Below, piece after piece: positions 1 to 9,282 of a stretch of DNA of 64,000 nucleotides. The notes beneath the pieces are model-generated. The model saw only the letters and a program-made list of their open reading frames with translations, was not told the origin of the DNA and searched no databases. Origin of the DNA: Paenibacillus herberti (GTDB lineage: Bacteria; Bacillota; Bacilli; Paenibacillales; Paenibacillaceae). The DNA lies in the NCBI RefSeq assembly GCF_002233675.1, contig NZ_NMUQ01000001.1, positions 2,086,063-2,150,062 of the forward strand, read 5' to 3'. Both the position numbers and the translations under genes were made by a program. How positions within the stretch are numbered: the stretch's first letter is position 1; every line of letters starts with the position of its first letter.

Positions 1-610
1 AGACACGCAGCTCATCGCCATGCTGCAGCGCGCGAAGGTCCGGGGTATTGGGAGAGCTGATGTTGACTACAAAAAGATCAGCATGAGCATACAAGTCCCG
101 AATACAAGTTATGTAGTCTTCGTGAGCGAGCTCGTTCGGCGTCGCTTTATTTTTCCCGATATTGACGAACACCGGTATTTTGCGCTGGCGCAAAGCGCCG
201 AGCTTGGCCGCCATGGCCGCAGTGCCGTCATTGTTGAATCCCATCCGATTGATGAGCGCCTCGTCAGAGGGCAATCGGAATAGTCTTGGCAACTCATTGC
301 CAGACTGAGCCTTCGGAGTCACCGTGCCGACCTCCATGAAGCTGAATCCGACGCTGGAAAAGCCCTCAACGGACTTTGCGTTTTTGTCTAAACCTGCTGC
401 CAGCCCGACGGGATGACGAAAGCTCAGATCAAACAGCTCGGTACGTAACTCCGGCATGTCAGGCACTCCGTACATGCTCCCGAGCACAGAGGTCATACCA
501 GGCACTCGTGCCGCCTGATGCAGGCCATCAATGACAAGATGATGCGCTTTCTCCGGGTCCATGCGGAAAAATACTGGCTTGGCAAATGATTGGTACAGCA
601 ACCTCTTCAC
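1..610 (-). CDS. pyrD: Dihydroorotate dehydrogenase (quinone), partial
   Basis: Fourth step of pyrimidine synthesis: oxidises dihydroorotate to orotate, passing electrons to membrane quinone (class 2 enzyme). Translating the minus strand from a GTG at 610 gives an uninterrupted reading frame of about 203 codons that runs off the left edge, so the C-terminal part is missing. Visible family features are the N-terminal extension typical of class 2 (KPVFFRMDPEKAHHL), the glycine/lysine segment GLAAGLDKN that contacts FMN, EVGTVTPKAQSGNELPRLFR, the substrate motif INRMGFNN, and NISSPNTPDLR. An AGGA sequence lies about 7 bases before the GTG. The identity is very clear; the GTG start is inferred from the Shine-Dalgarno position and family length. 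Confidence 0.93.
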   Translation of the reverse strand, partial: MKRLLYQSFAKPVFFRMDPEKAHHLVIDGLHQAARVPGMTSVLGSMYGVPDMPELRTELFDLSFRHPVGLAAGLDKNAKSVEGFSSVGFSFMEVGTVTPKAQSGNELPRLFRLPSDEALINRMGFNNDGTAAMAAKLGALRQRKIPVFVNIGKNKATPNELAHEDYITCIRDLYAHADLFVVNISSPNTPDLRALQHGDELRV

Positions 611-787
611 TCCGTTCCTACTATAAATGCTCCGCCCTTCAGTTTATCGCGTTCAGCCCCAAAAGAAAAGAGCGCAGCACAAAGGTAGCGTTTCCATATT
701 GGAAAAACTAACGGGCTATTGCCCAACCCCGCCGCAAGCGATTACAATAGAAAAGCTATAGAAACCGACCTGAAAGGGGATAGAACG

Positions 788-928
788 ATGAGCTCTGCCA
801 AACGCAAACCCCCCACCCGCAAACAAACAAGGAAAGACGAACCTAACCGCAAAGCAATCGCTATCTTCTCGACTGTTTTTGGCTTGCTGGCCATCCTCAT
901 GATCGTCCTACTCGTAATTTATAACTGA
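788..928 (+). CDS. Small single-pass membrane protein, unknown function
   Basis: A 46-residue protein with a very basic N-terminal half (KRKPPTRKQTRKDEPNRK) followed by one hydrophobic helix (about residues 24-44, FSTVFGLLAILMIVLLVIY). The start at 788 is chosen because AAAGGGGA lies 7-10 bases upstream; an in-frame ATG at 719 would add a polar stretch with no ribosome site. The charge pattern predicts the N-terminus inside the cell. It is divergent from pyrD and converges on the L,D-transpeptidase gene with only 13 bases between stops. I do not recognise a family. Real gene status is likely from the ribosome site and the well-formed membrane segment. Confidence 0.6.
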   Translation: MSSAKRKPPTRKQTRKDEPNRKAIAIFSTVFGLLAILMIVLLVIYN

Positions 929-941
929 CCTGGGTCAGACT

Positions 942-2588
942 TTATAACAACCAGTTGTACACTTTATTTGGATTCTCTTCAGTCGATACGGGCCGCACTT
1001 TGTAGCGGCTCTTCGTCGCTCCCTGCGATGCTTCCTGAGGTTTCAAATGCTCCAGACCTCCAGCCTGGATGGTGACTGGCGTACCGATTGGCACCAGATC
1101 GTACAACTCCTCCGCATCTTGACGCCCTATTCTCACACACCCAAGTGATTCGTCTTTGCTAATGGAATCTAAATCATTGGTAGCGTGAATGGCATATCTT
1201 GTATCCGATAAAGTCATGCCGCGGCTACTGAACGGCCCCTTTGTAGTTCCGTTAGGATTGCGGACCTTCTCGCTAATTGCGTATTGGCCGAGAGGTGTTT
1301 TGGCTCCGCCCAGTCCAACCGGATAAACCCGCACCACGACAGATCCGCTTAGCAGCGCCAAGCGATGCGTTTTGACATCGACAACGATACGAAGGCTCTC
1401 TGACATTGCAGATGCAAGTTTGCCCCGCTGCACTTTCTCAGATGATCCATTCTCCTGCGAAGCTACCTTGGTTCCACCGCCCTTGCTCGTCTCCGAGCCA
1501 TGAGCAGTAACCAACATTTCCGCAAACAGTCTCTCCATTCCGTCTGCCTTACCCGCAAGAATATTGTTCGGATACGGACGCGTCAGATCGGCGAGCGACT
1601 TTGGCCACTTCCCATTGATCCGGTAATAACTTCGAATTCCGCTAATGACGGACCAACGCTGCTCCTGAAGGAGCCTTTCTGCCTTTACAACATTATCCAC
1701 CGACTCGGAAAGACCGCTTTCGCAGTTGCACATATCCTGCGAAACCGGTTCCTGCAGCAAATACGATCCCGCTCGTTCCGTGCGGGAAGCTGATGCCGCT
1801 CCAACCGCTGGAAGCTCCCAGCGATAATGTTTACCCGCACGTGGCAGTGTCAAAGCTGCCACTTGATTCCATTTATTCGTGAGGCGAAGTGACTCTGCAG
1901 CCGAGACAGCCCCAGATGCGAAAGCCGGACCGTCTACCCACACCATACCTTGCTCGGTTGTGCTGCGGACTACTGCTGATGGCTTGTTTTCCCGTTGTTG
2001 ATCCACAACGCCAGGCTGCGGCTCCTCCCCACGACCCTTAACTGTCGCAGCTTCCTGTACGGGCCGATTTCCAGGTGCGGAAGAAGCTGCCGGGATCAAC
2101 AGCAGTCCAGCCAAAACGGCAAGCCCGATGCGTGCAGCTATCCGGCCGCGGCGCGGTTCTTCATTCCAGGAAGAAAGCAACTCTTCAGCAGGAATCAAGC
2201 TGTTTTCATAAGGGTGAGGAGAGTTTTCGTATGCTTCATATATAGGTCCGGATCGAAGATAACAATAATTAGCCTTGGCTTCCTTGCCGAGACGAGCATA
2301 CGTTTTACCGAGTAGGAACCAAGCCATTTTGTTATGCGAATGAGCCGTCACATACTTCTTTAGCTCTTCAAGTCGGCGCTCCAACGCCGCTTCTTGCAGC
2401 GCTTCCGTGGGCCCAGCAACGCCTGCCTCATAAGCGGCTTCACCAGTCACGCCTGACGCAGCCCCAGTGTCGCTCCTCAGTCGCCCCTCCCCCTTGCCGA
2501 GTTCATTCGGCAGCGGCTTCAGCTCGCCATTCGCAGCAGGCTTTGCCGTCTGCTCCGCCGCTTCCGGCCTTTTATTCTTCCCTTCCAT
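942..2588 (-). CDS. L,D-transpeptidase (YkuD domain) with N-terminal TPR-like region
   Basis: Predicted peptidoglycan cross-linking enzyme forming bonds between meso-diaminopimelate residues, or attaching proteins to the wall. The 548-residue protein has a polar N-terminus, a TPR-like helical pair (about residues 65-120, containing MAWFLLGKTYARLGKEAKAN), one membrane helix near residues 150-170, a long outside linker, and a C-terminal YkuD domain (about 400-510). The catalytic motif is complete: HATND followed by SLGCVRI, with the nucleophile Cys near residue 484. The domain order (cytoplasmic helices, membrane anchor, outside catalytic domain) is inferred from these segments. Much longer than the roughly 165-residue YkuD of Bacillus subtilis because of the N-terminal half. 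Confidence 0.85.
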   Translation of the reverse strand: MEGKNKRPEAAEQTAKPAANGELKPLPNELGKGEGRLRSDTGAASGVTGEAAYEAGVAGPTEALQEAALERRLEELKKYVTAHSHNKMAWFLLGKTYARLGKEAKANYCYLRSGPIYEAYENSPHPYENSLIPAEELLSSWNEEPRRGRIAARIGLAVLAGLLLIPAASSAPGNRPVQEAATVKGRGEEPQPGVVDQQRENKPSAVVRSTTEQGMVWVDGPAFASGAVSAAESLRLTNKWNQVAALTLPRAGKHYRWELPAVGAASASRTERAGSYLLQEPVSQDMCNCESGLSESVDNVVKAERLLQEQRWSVISGIRSYYRINGKWPKSLADLTRPYPNNILAGKADGMERLFAEMLVTAHGSETSKGGGTKVASQENGSSEKVQRGKLASAMSESLRIVVDVKTHRLALLSGSVVVRVYPVGLGGAKTPLGQYAISEKVRNPNGTTKGPFSSRGMTLSDTRYAIHATNDLDSISKDESLGCVRIGRQDAEELYDLVPIGTPVTIQAGGLEHLKPQEASQGATKSRYKVRPVSTEENPNKVYNWLL

Positions 2589-2692
2589 GCGTTTCCTTCC
2601 CTTCCCGGAACTGGTCTTTAATTTGTATTATCGGCATCTAGCTACTGCAGCGTTTGGCAGTTGATGGAAAGTTTTATGTCCCTTTAGGCCTA

Positions 2693-2727
2693 AAAAAACA
2701 AAAAACCTGCCCGGCAAGCCGGACAGG
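2693..2727 (-). terminator. Rho-independent terminator of fer
   Basis: On the minus strand an 8-10 base-pair GC-rich stem (CCTGTCCGGC / GCCGGGCAGG) is followed directly by a T tract interrupted by one G. It sits 18 bases after the ferredoxin stop codon. Confidence 0.9.
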
Positions 2728-2744
2728 CACATAAACAGGTATGA

Positions 2745-3008
<264 letters not shown>

Positions 3009-3069
3009 CTACCGCAAAAAAATAACCAGGTAAAGTTATTATTACCCGGATTCAACTCGTTATTACACA

Positions 3070-4350
3070 TCAATTTATAACAAAATCCTCATCGATTTGC
3101 AAGGATGTACCCCTAATCTTACGGTTGCGAATCAATGTCGAAGGATCATCACCTAACATCCCAGCTGTCAAAATTGCGCTTTCACCGTATTTGTCGCGCA
3201 TCGCATCCATCGCTTTGGTCAATGCCTCCCGCTTCGGGTCGCTCTCATAGCTGAACAGATCCAGCTGCACAGCAATACTGCTTTTAGGCTGCAAGCTATG
3301 CAGCGTGATGCCGAGAAGCCGCACGGGAATCATTTTAGGCCAATGACCGTCAAAAAGACGACAAGCCTCATGATGGATCGTTGACGCATCCTCCACCGGT
3401 TTGTCCAGCGTCCGGGAACGTGTATACGTCGTCATATCCGGCAAACGAACGGTAATTTGCACACCGCCGGCTACGAAGCCCTTGCGCCTCATGCGACGGG
3501 CGGTCTGGTCGGCCAAATTGAGGAACACACGATGAACCTCTTGCCGGGTTCCTACATTTTCAGGAAGAGTCGTTGTATGTCCAACCGACTTGCTTGCCTC
3601 TCTCACCTCGCGCACCAGCGAGTGGTCAATGCCGTTGGCCGCTTCCTTCATCGATGCTCCATACACACCGAACTGGCCGGTCAAAAGCGCCGCGTCAGCC
3701 TGAGCAAGCTGTCCTATCGTGCGGATATTTAGCCGCCTCAGCTTGTCTGCTGTTTTGCGGCCGACGCCGAATAACTGATCGCAAGGTTTGTCCCAAAGCA
3801 GACGGGGAACGTCACGTATGCGCAGCACCGTAAGCCCGTCAGGCTTTTTCATATCCGAACCCATTTTGGCCAGCAGCTTGTTAGGCCCTATCCCCACGGA
3901 GCAAGGCAGCTTTAATTCAATCCCAATGCGCGTCTGAATCGTCTCCGCTATGTCCAACGGTGAGCCGAACAGCGAAGAACCGGTAATATCGAGATAACAT
4001 TCGTCGATCGATACCGCCTCTAGCAAAGGACTGTACATACCGGCAATCTCCATGAAACCTCTGGAGTAGCGGCGGTACAAATCGAAGTCAGGAGAGATAA
4101 GAATCAGGTCTGGACAAAGCTTAAGCCCCTGGCGAACGGTCATGCCAGTGCGGACGCCCCTTGCACGGGCCGGATAGGAGCAGGTGACGATGATGCCCTT
4201 GCGTTGCTCAACGCTGCCGGCAACTGCAGTTGACTTACCCGTATAAAGTCCAGGCTGCTCCGCTTCATGTACCGAGCAATAAAAAGCGTTCATATCCAGA
4301 TGAAGGATGACTCTGCCTTTTTTCGCCGCACCGTCGCTCTTTCCACTCAT
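3070..4350 (-). CDS. dinB: DNA polymerase IV (Y-family translesion polymerase)
   Basis: Error-prone polymerase that extends past lesions and misaligned primers. The 426-residue protein shows the family pattern: catalytic HLDMNAFYCSVH at the N-terminus, the second acidic motif SIDECYLDITGS near residue 115, the helix-hairpin-helix region LFGVGRKTADKLRRLNIRTIGQL, and a C-terminal little-finger domain ending in the VQLDLFSYESDPKREAL segment that resembles a beta-clamp-binding QLDLF motif. AAGGGGGAAA precedes the ATG. A good sigma-A promoter lies 25 bases upstream; I see no LexA-type CGAAC-N4-GTTCG box in the short leader. Confidence 0.95.
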   Translation of the reverse strand: MSGKSDGAAKKGRVILHLDMNAFYCSVHEAEQPGLYTGKSTAVAGSVEQRKGIIVTCSYPARARGVRTGMTVRQGLKLCPDLILISPDFDLYRRYSRGFMEIAGMYSPLLEAVSIDECYLDITGSSLFGSPLDIAETIQTRIGIELKLPCSVGIGPNKLLAKMGSDMKKPDGLTVLRIRDVPRLLWDKPCDQLFGVGRKTADKLRRLNIRTIGQLAQADAALLTGQFGVYGASMKEAANGIDHSLVREVREASKSVGHTTTLPENVGTRQEVHRVFLNLADQTARRMRRKGFVAGGVQITVRLPDMTTYTRSRTLDKPVEDASTIHHEACRLFDGHWPKMIPVRLLGITLHSLQPKSSIAVQLDLFSYESDPKREALTKAMDAMRDKYGESAILTAGMLGDDPSTLIRNRKIRGTSLQIDEDFVIN

Positions 4351-4374
4351 ACCCGTTTCCCCCTTCCTACTATC

Positions 4375-4403
4375 AGCATATCTCTACCTTAGAAGAGAAT
4401 CAA
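4375..4403 (-). promoter_or_regulatory. Sigma-A promoter of dinB
   Basis: Reading the minus strand: TTGATT (-35), 17-base spacer, TATGCT (-10), ending 25 bases before the dinB ATG. Confidence 0.6.
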
Positions 4404-4524
4404 CTGATGAAAAATCGAGCTTTCTCTTCTATCTGGCATAGGCTCGGTGCTATAATAAGATAATATTTAGTGCATTGCTTTTACGCATTGCTGAGTTAAG
4501 ACATTAAAGGGGGACTCTCAGTTT

Positions 4525-6144
4525 ATGACCCAGGCCATCTCCATCTTCGATACTACCCTGAGGGACGGCACCCAAGGCGAAGGGATCAGCCTGTCTGCGG
4601 ACGACAAGCTCAAGATTGCCCAGAAGCTCGATGAACTGGGAGTTCATTATATTGAAGGCGGCAATCCGGGCAGCAACAGCAAGGACATCGAATTTTTCCA
4701 AAGGGTGCAAAAGCTTGGGCTGCGGGCCAAAATTACCGCCTTTGGCAGCACACGGCGCAAGAACAGCTTGGCTGAGCAGGATACCAGCCTGATCCGAATC
4801 GCCGAGTCGGGCGTGCAGGCCGCCACGCTGGTCGGCAAGTCATGGGATTTCCACGTTCACAAGGCGCTTGGGACGACGCTGGAAGAGAATCTGTCCATGA
4901 TCTTCGACTCCATCGCCTATCTCAAACAGCGTGGTCTTGAAGCGATTTTCGACGCGGAGCATTTCTTTGACGGGTTCAAAAACAACCCGGAATACGCTGT
5001 CGCTGTGCTGAAACGCGCTCGCGCTGCAGGCGCGGATTGGCTCGTGATGTGCGATACGAATGGCGGCACGATGCCAGGAGAAATCTCCGATATTGTTCGC
5101 CGAGTAAGCTCCGAGATCAACGCACCGCTAGGCATTCATACCCATAATGACTGCGAGCTGGCCGTTGCCAACACGCTGGCTGCTGTGCAAGCGGGAGCAA
5201 CGCAGGTGCAGGGAACAATCAACGGATACGGCGAGCGTTGCGGCAATGCCAATCTTTGCTCCATCCTGCCAAGCCTTGAGCTGAAGCTTGGTTACAACAC
5301 TGTAGGTACCGACAAGCTCCGCCTGCTCACCTCAACAGCACGTTATATTAGCGAGATCGCTAATGTGAGCATGCCTGTCGGCCAGCCGTATGTCGGCAAT
5401 GCTGCTTTTGCCCATAAGGGTGGCATCCATGTCTCGGCCATTCTTAAAGACTCCAAAACATACGAGCATATCGAGCCTGATCTAGTCGGCAACAAACAGC
5501 GTATCCTCGTTTCCGAGCTGGCTGGACAGAGCAACGTTATCTCCAAGGCGCAGGAGCTTGGACTGGATATTAACAGCAATAACGACAACACCAAATCCAT
5601 TATCGAGCGAATCAAGGACCTTGAGCATCAGGGATATCAGTTCGAGGCGGCGGATGCCAGTCTGGAGCTGTTGCTGCGTGATGCCTTTGGCGGCCTGAAC
5701 GAAGTATTTGCCGTAGAGACGTTCAAAATCCTCCTCGAGAAGACGGTTCACGGAATGTCTACGGAGGCGATAGTTAAGCTGCGTGTCGGTGAAGAATCCG
5801 TTTATACCGCAGCCGAAGGCAATGGCCCTGTCAACGCACTCGACAATGCGCTGCGTAAGGCATTGCTGCCGTTTTATCCGCGCATTAATGATATCCATCT
5901 GGCGGATTACAAGGTACGTGTGTTGGACGAGAAGGACGCTACAGCAGCCAAAGTTCGCGTGCTGATTGAGTCCAGCGACTTCGCCAGCAGCTGGAATACC
6001 GTCGGTGTATCCGGCAATGTGATCGAAGCGAGCTGGGAAGCTTTGCTGGACAGCATCCGCTATGCGCTGCTCGGCATGGATCGAATGGAATCCGGAACGG
6101 GAGAAGATTCTCTTCGCAGCCGCACAGGAGTCATTAATCACTAA
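4525..6144 (+). CDS. cimA: (R)-citramalate synthase
   Basis: Condenses pyruvate and acetyl-CoA to citramalate, the entry to the threonine-independent isoleucine route. The 539-residue protein starts with the DTTLRDGTQGEG motif of the HMG-lyase-like TIM barrel (residues 1-280) and carries the metal-binding HTHNDCELAVANT and the GNANLCS segment typical of citramalate rather than isopropylmalate synthases. The C-terminal part (about 400-520) is the LeuA-type regulatory dimer domain where isoleucine feedback would act. AAAGGGGGA precedes the ATG and a TATAAT hexamer at 4451-4456 may be its -10 element, though no clear -35 partner is seen. It stands alone, not in a leu or ilv operon. Confidence 0.93.
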   Translation: MTQAISIFDTTLRDGTQGEGISLSADDKLKIAQKLDELGVHYIEGGNPGSNSKDIEFFQRVQKLGLRAKITAFGSTRRKNSLAEQDTSLIRIAESGVQAATLVGKSWDFHVHKALGTTLEENLSMIFDSIAYLKQRGLEAIFDAEHFFDGFKNNPEYAVAVLKRARAAGADWLVMCDTNGGTMPGEISDIVRRVSSEINAPLGIHTHNDCELAVANTLAAVQAGATQVQGTINGYGERCGNANLCSILPSLELKLGYNTVGTDKLRLLTSTARYISEIANVSMPVGQPYVGNAAFAHKGGIHVSAILKDSKTYEHIEPDLVGNKQRILVSELAGQSNVISKAQELGLDINSNNDNTKSIIERIKDLEHQGYQFEAADASLELLLRDAFGGLNEVFAVETFKILLEKTVHGMSTEAIVKLRVGEESVYTAAEGNGPVNALDNALRKALLPFYPRINDIHLADYKVRVLDEKDATAAKVRVLIESSDFASSWNTVGVSGNVIEASWEALLDSIRYALLGMDRMESGTGEDSLRSRTGVINH

Positions 6145-6263
6145 TAAAGGTTGTTCAAAAAGGCCACCATTGATCACGATGTAAACACCACCGTAAAATC
6201 AAACAGCCCGGCAGCAAGCGGACATTCCGCAGGCAGCCAGGCTATTTTGAATTAGGTTAGAGC

Positions 6264-6818
6264 TTAAGGACTCTTCAGCAGATCATCCAGCTTCTGTTTC
6301 CATTGATCTATTGGAATAACGCCAGTGATGCGATCCTTCACCTTGCCGTCTGTACCGATCAGCACTGTAGTCGGGAAATTGCTGACTTTATACAGCTTGG
6401 TTACGTCGCCACTCCGGTCCATCGGAATCGGGAAGGTTAGCTTTTTCTCATCGACAAACTTACGTGCATCGCGTTCGCGGTCGTAACTCGTGGAATTGAC
6501 GCCATAAAAATCTATCTGGTCGCCATATTTGAGGTAAAGCTCCTGCAAATCAGGCGCCTCAAGATCACATGGCCCGCACCAGGAAGCCCAAAAATTAACA
6601 AAAACCGGCTTTTTCCTGGCTCCTTGCACCGCATATGTCTGTTCATCGAGACCCGTTAAGCTAAACGCAGGCGCGTCATAACCCGTTTTGGGCTTGGCCT
6701 CGCCATTACCGGTAATCGCAGCGATTCCTCCAAGCGGCATGTCAGCGCGATCCATCCAAATCCATACTCCAAGCAAAACAGCCACCAGTAGAATTCCTGT
6801 TGTAGTGAATCGTTTCAT
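6264..6818 (-). CDS. Membrane-anchored thiol-disulfide oxidoreductase (ResA/TlpA-like)
   Basis: A 184-residue extracytoplasmic thioredoxin-fold protein. One N-terminal hydrophobic anchor (residues about 7-22) is followed by an AhpC/TSA-type redoxin domain with the active site WASWCGPC (Cys81 and Cys84), the cis-proline region NFPTTVLIGTDG, and the extra helix of the ResA/TlpA group. Proteins of this type reduce disulfides on apocytochrome c or on spore-coat and secreted proteins. No cytochrome c maturation genes (resB, resC) are next to it, so the partner is unknown. An imperfect hairpin at about 6202-6240 lies between its stop and cimA. Confidence 0.85.
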   Translation of the reverse strand: MKRFTTTGILLVAVLLGVWIWMDRADMPLGGIAAITGNGEAKPKTGYDAPAFSLTGLDEQTYAVQGARKKPVFVNFWASWCGPCDLEAPDLQELYLKYGDQIDFYGVNSTSYDRERDARKFVDEKKLTFPIPMDRSGDVTKLYKVSNFPTTVLIGTDGKVKDRITGVIPIDQWKQKLDDLLKSP

Positions 6819-6935
6819 GCCATACCTTCCTTCGCTTCTGCTCTTCTCTTATACGGACATGTTATCATGGATGAGGCTGGTCACTCAAGGAAGCCCTTCC
6901 ATTCCATAACTTAACTATTTAGAAGGAGATCCAAT

Positions 6936-7424
6936 ATGCCCTCGCCTACGTCATATACAGCTGTTATTACATCCGAAGCCATACAGAAACTGAAACTACT
7001 TTGCCATCAAGAGCTGCCAAGGGAAGCATGCGGTCTGATCGCCTGCCGAATCGATGATTCCGAGCGAGTCGCGTCAGCTATTCTGCCTATGAACAATACT
7101 CATCCCGAGCCGGAACATCATTTCAAGTTCGATCCTGCAGAGTGGGTCCGGACGCTATTCCATCTATCTCAATCCCGATACAGCCTCACTGGCTTCTATC
7201 ATTCCCATCCTTCCGGTCCGCCATTCCCTTCCAACGAGGACCTCACTCATCCCCTGTGGAGTTCATCTGTTAGCGTAAAAGAACCCTTCAGCGGGGCTGA
7301 AGGGCTGCAAATGTTGCAGATGTGGATTGTATCGCTGGCTGATCCAGCCACAACCGAGATAAGCGTCTTCACCTCATCCTCGAATGGAATGAGACGATTA
7401 GTGCTGACTGAGATAAGCGTATAG
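6936..7424 (+). CDS. M67 (JAMM/MPN) family metallopeptidase
   Basis: A 162-residue JAB1/MPN/Mov34 domain protein, a zinc isopeptidase fold. Catalytic Glu30 lies in PREACGL and the zinc motif is complete: His89 and His91 in YHSHPSG, then Ser99 and Asp102 in PSNED. In bacteria such stand-alone proteins often remove the C-terminal residue of ubiquitin-like sulfur carriers (Mec/CysO-type systems), but no ThiS/MoaD-like or E1-like gene is adjacent, so the substrate is unknown. AGAAGGAGAT precedes the ATG. Its 3' end overlaps the tail of the convergent exonuclease gene by 27 bases. Confidence 0.8.
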   Translation: MPSPTSYTAVITSEAIQKLKLLCHQELPREACGLIACRIDDSERVASAILPMNNTHPEPEHHFKFDPAEWVRTLFHLSQSRYSLTGFYHSHPSGPPFPSNEDLTHPLWSSSVSVKEPFSGAEGLQMLQMWIVSLADPATTEISVFTSSSNGMRRLVLTEISV

Positions 7425-8132
7425 ATCGCTGAGAGTATGAATATTGCGGGAACGAATCCGTTCTAAATAAGTCTGCCATAGCTTGGTTTGCATAAAACAA
7501 TCCTCCAACGCATGATGGCGGCGAGTAATCGGAATGCCTTCCTCTTCTAACAGCTCATCCAGACCGTAAGCTTCCCGTCCGGGATTAAGCCATTTGGCTA
7601 CCATCATCGTATCCAACACGCGATGGGTCAGATTGCATTTGAACGTTTTCCATAACGCAGCGTTCAAAAACTGCTTGTCATGTCCGCTACCATGAGCAAT
7701 AAGCAATCGTTTGCCGCAAAACTCCATGAATTGATGAAGTACATCCATAAGCTCCGGCGCATCCTCTGCCATCGAACTGGTAATTTCCGTCAGCTCGGTA
7801 ATATGCAGGGGAACTTTACGTTTAGGATTAACAAGACTGTAGAAAGTTTTGTCTTCAACTATAACTCCGCCTCGAAGAAGCACCGCGCCGAAGCTAATAA
7901 TCTCATCTCCGTTGTAAGGATAGAATCCTGTCGTTTCAAGATCGAATACGACCGTCTCCAGCTCAGCAAAAGGAGTGTCCAGCAAGGACTGCTTGCGCAA
8001 ATCACGGTTCACCGCGCGCATGAATGCCATCTGCTGCGCATTCTGCGCTCCCAACATGGACGCGATGGCTGGCGTTACGCCCCCCATTTTGTATAGCTGC
8101 CACATTCGGCTGACGCCTCTGCTATCTTTCAT
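7398..8132 (-). CDS. DnaQ-like 3'-5' exonuclease (DEDDh)
   Basis: A 244-residue nuclease of the DNA polymerase III epsilon/exonuclease family. Motif Exo I is VVFDLETTGFYPYNGDE near residue 63; the second Asp is in AHGSGHDKQFL; the final motif is HHALEDC, which supplies the His and Asp of the DEDDh group. The first 55 residues are an extra N-terminal helix region. AAAGGAGTCAAC precedes the ATG. The gene begins 19 bases after the DUF294 stop, so it is probably cotranscribed with it and with amt. A similar arrangement, a DUF294-type nucleotidyltransferase followed by an epsilon-like exonuclease, suggests a functional link that I cannot name. Confidence 0.88.
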   Translation of the reverse strand: MKDSRGVSRMWQLYKMGGVTPAIASMLGAQNAQQMAFMRAVNRDLRKQSLLDTPFAELETVVFDLETTGFYPYNGDEIISFGAVLLRGGVIVEDKTFYSLVNPKRKVPLHITELTEITSSMAEDAPELMDVLHQFMEFCGKRLLIAHGSGHDKQFLNAALWKTFKCNLTHRVLDTMMVAKWLNPGREAYGLDELLEEEGIPITRRHHALEDCFMQTKLWQTYLERIRSRNIHTLSDLYAYLSQH

Positions 8133-8151
8133 GTTGACTCCTTTCGATCCC

Positions 8152-9222
8152 TCACAGCCTGCTCATCGTATGGCGGTACACCTTGCGCTGCAGCTTTTTC
8201 CCTAGCTTTAGGCCGTTTTTCAGTTTCTCGGCCATCTCTTTGCTGAGCTTGCTCGATGACAGCTTGCCATTGGTCGTGTACTGGCCGTTCTCGATCTTCT
8301 CGGTGGTCATCATGCGAAGCCGAAGGAACAGCAGGAATATCTCGATGCACTCCGCTGCCTCCCCTGGCTGAACCAAACCAAGCTTCTCCAGGCTGCGAAT
8401 TCGGTCAAGGGTAGATGCTTCCCTCAGGTTGGCTTCAATCGCGAGCAGCCGAATTGCATTAACCATTGGAATATACGCACCATACTTAATATCAATGCTG
8501 CCTGCATCTTCCCCATACTGTTCTCGAAGCAACTGTCCAAAAATATTGAGCAGCACCTTATGTTTCATCGTGTTCTCCAGCATGCGCTTAACGATAATTG
8601 GTTGCCGGATTACATCACCATAAAAATCATCCTTAAGCTCATCATGAAGCCCAGTCTCACCATATACACAGCGGCTGTCCGCCACAATAAGCAGGTAACG
8701 AACCGCTTCCCATGCCGGCTCCTGGAACCAGCCGTTCAGCTTAACACGCCAACTGGAAAGTGAGCGGCACCATTCCGGGTTGCTGCTCAGTACATTCCCT
8801 TCACAGAGCGGATATCCCGTTTCAAGCAGCAGTTGGACAATCCGATCCGCCAAGGCGGTAAAATACTGGCTGCTTTTTTCCTGCTCCGCTTGGCTCAGCG
8901 AGTCGGCATAAATGATGCCGCTGTCCTGATCGCTAAGCAAGGTCTGCTCCCTGCGCCCGCCGCTTCCGAACAACAAATAAGCAAAAGGCACGGGGGGAAC
9001 ACCCCTCCCGAGCCGTGCCAGTTCAAATTGTGCAAGCTGAATGGCGCGCTGAACAAAAGCGTCATGCGCGTCATTCAGCTCCCCATAGAATTGTTCGGTC
9101 CCTTGCAGGGGCAGCCGTGCGACCATTCGGTCGTGGACAAGTTCGCGGAGGCGATGCAGGCTGGCGGAATCATCAGCATGGGCGATTCCATGCAGCAGCT
9201 GCTGCCATCCTGGATCTGTCAT
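8152..9222 (-). CDS. DUF294 nucleotidyltransferase-like protein (GlnD-type N-terminal fold)
   Basis: A 356-residue protein with the polymerase-beta-type nucleotidyltransferase signature GSGGRREQTLLSDQDSG near residue 87, where the SDQD aspartates would bind metal, and a C-terminal helical DUF294_C-like region ending in KLGKKLQRKVYRH. Larger family members carry CBS or cyclic-nucleotide-binding domains in front; here only about 85 residues of helical sequence precede the catalytic motif. The fold is related to the uridylyltransferase part of GlnD. Its position 60 bases downstream of the ammonium channel gene supports a role in nitrogen signalling, but the substrate protein is unknown. Confidence 0.82.
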   Translation of the reverse strand: MTDPGWQQLLHGIAHADDSASLHRLRELVHDRMVARLPLQGTEQFYGELNDAHDAFVQRAIQLAQFELARLGRGVPPVPFAYLLFGSGGRREQTLLSDQDSGIIYADSLSQAEQEKSSQYFTALADRIVQLLLETGYPLCEGNVLSSNPEWCRSLSSWRVKLNGWFQEPAWEAVRYLLIVADSRCVYGETGLHDELKDDFYGDVIRQPIIVKRMLENTMKHKVLLNIFGQLLREQYGEDAGSIDIKYGAYIPMVNAIRLLAIEANLREASTLDRIRSLEKLGLVQPGEAAECIEIFLLFLRLRMMTTEKIENGQYTTNGKLSSSKLSKEMAEKLKNGLKLGKKLQRKVYRHTMSRL

Positions 9223-9282
9223 TCGGCGTTTCCTCCCCTTTTGCCCATCTCAAGCTCATGATGATTGCGGGTCAAAAAGTTG

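Noticed and set aside
719-787. An upstream start for the 46-residue membrane protein
   Set aside because: No ribosome site before 719, whereas AAAGGGGA stands at the right distance before 788.
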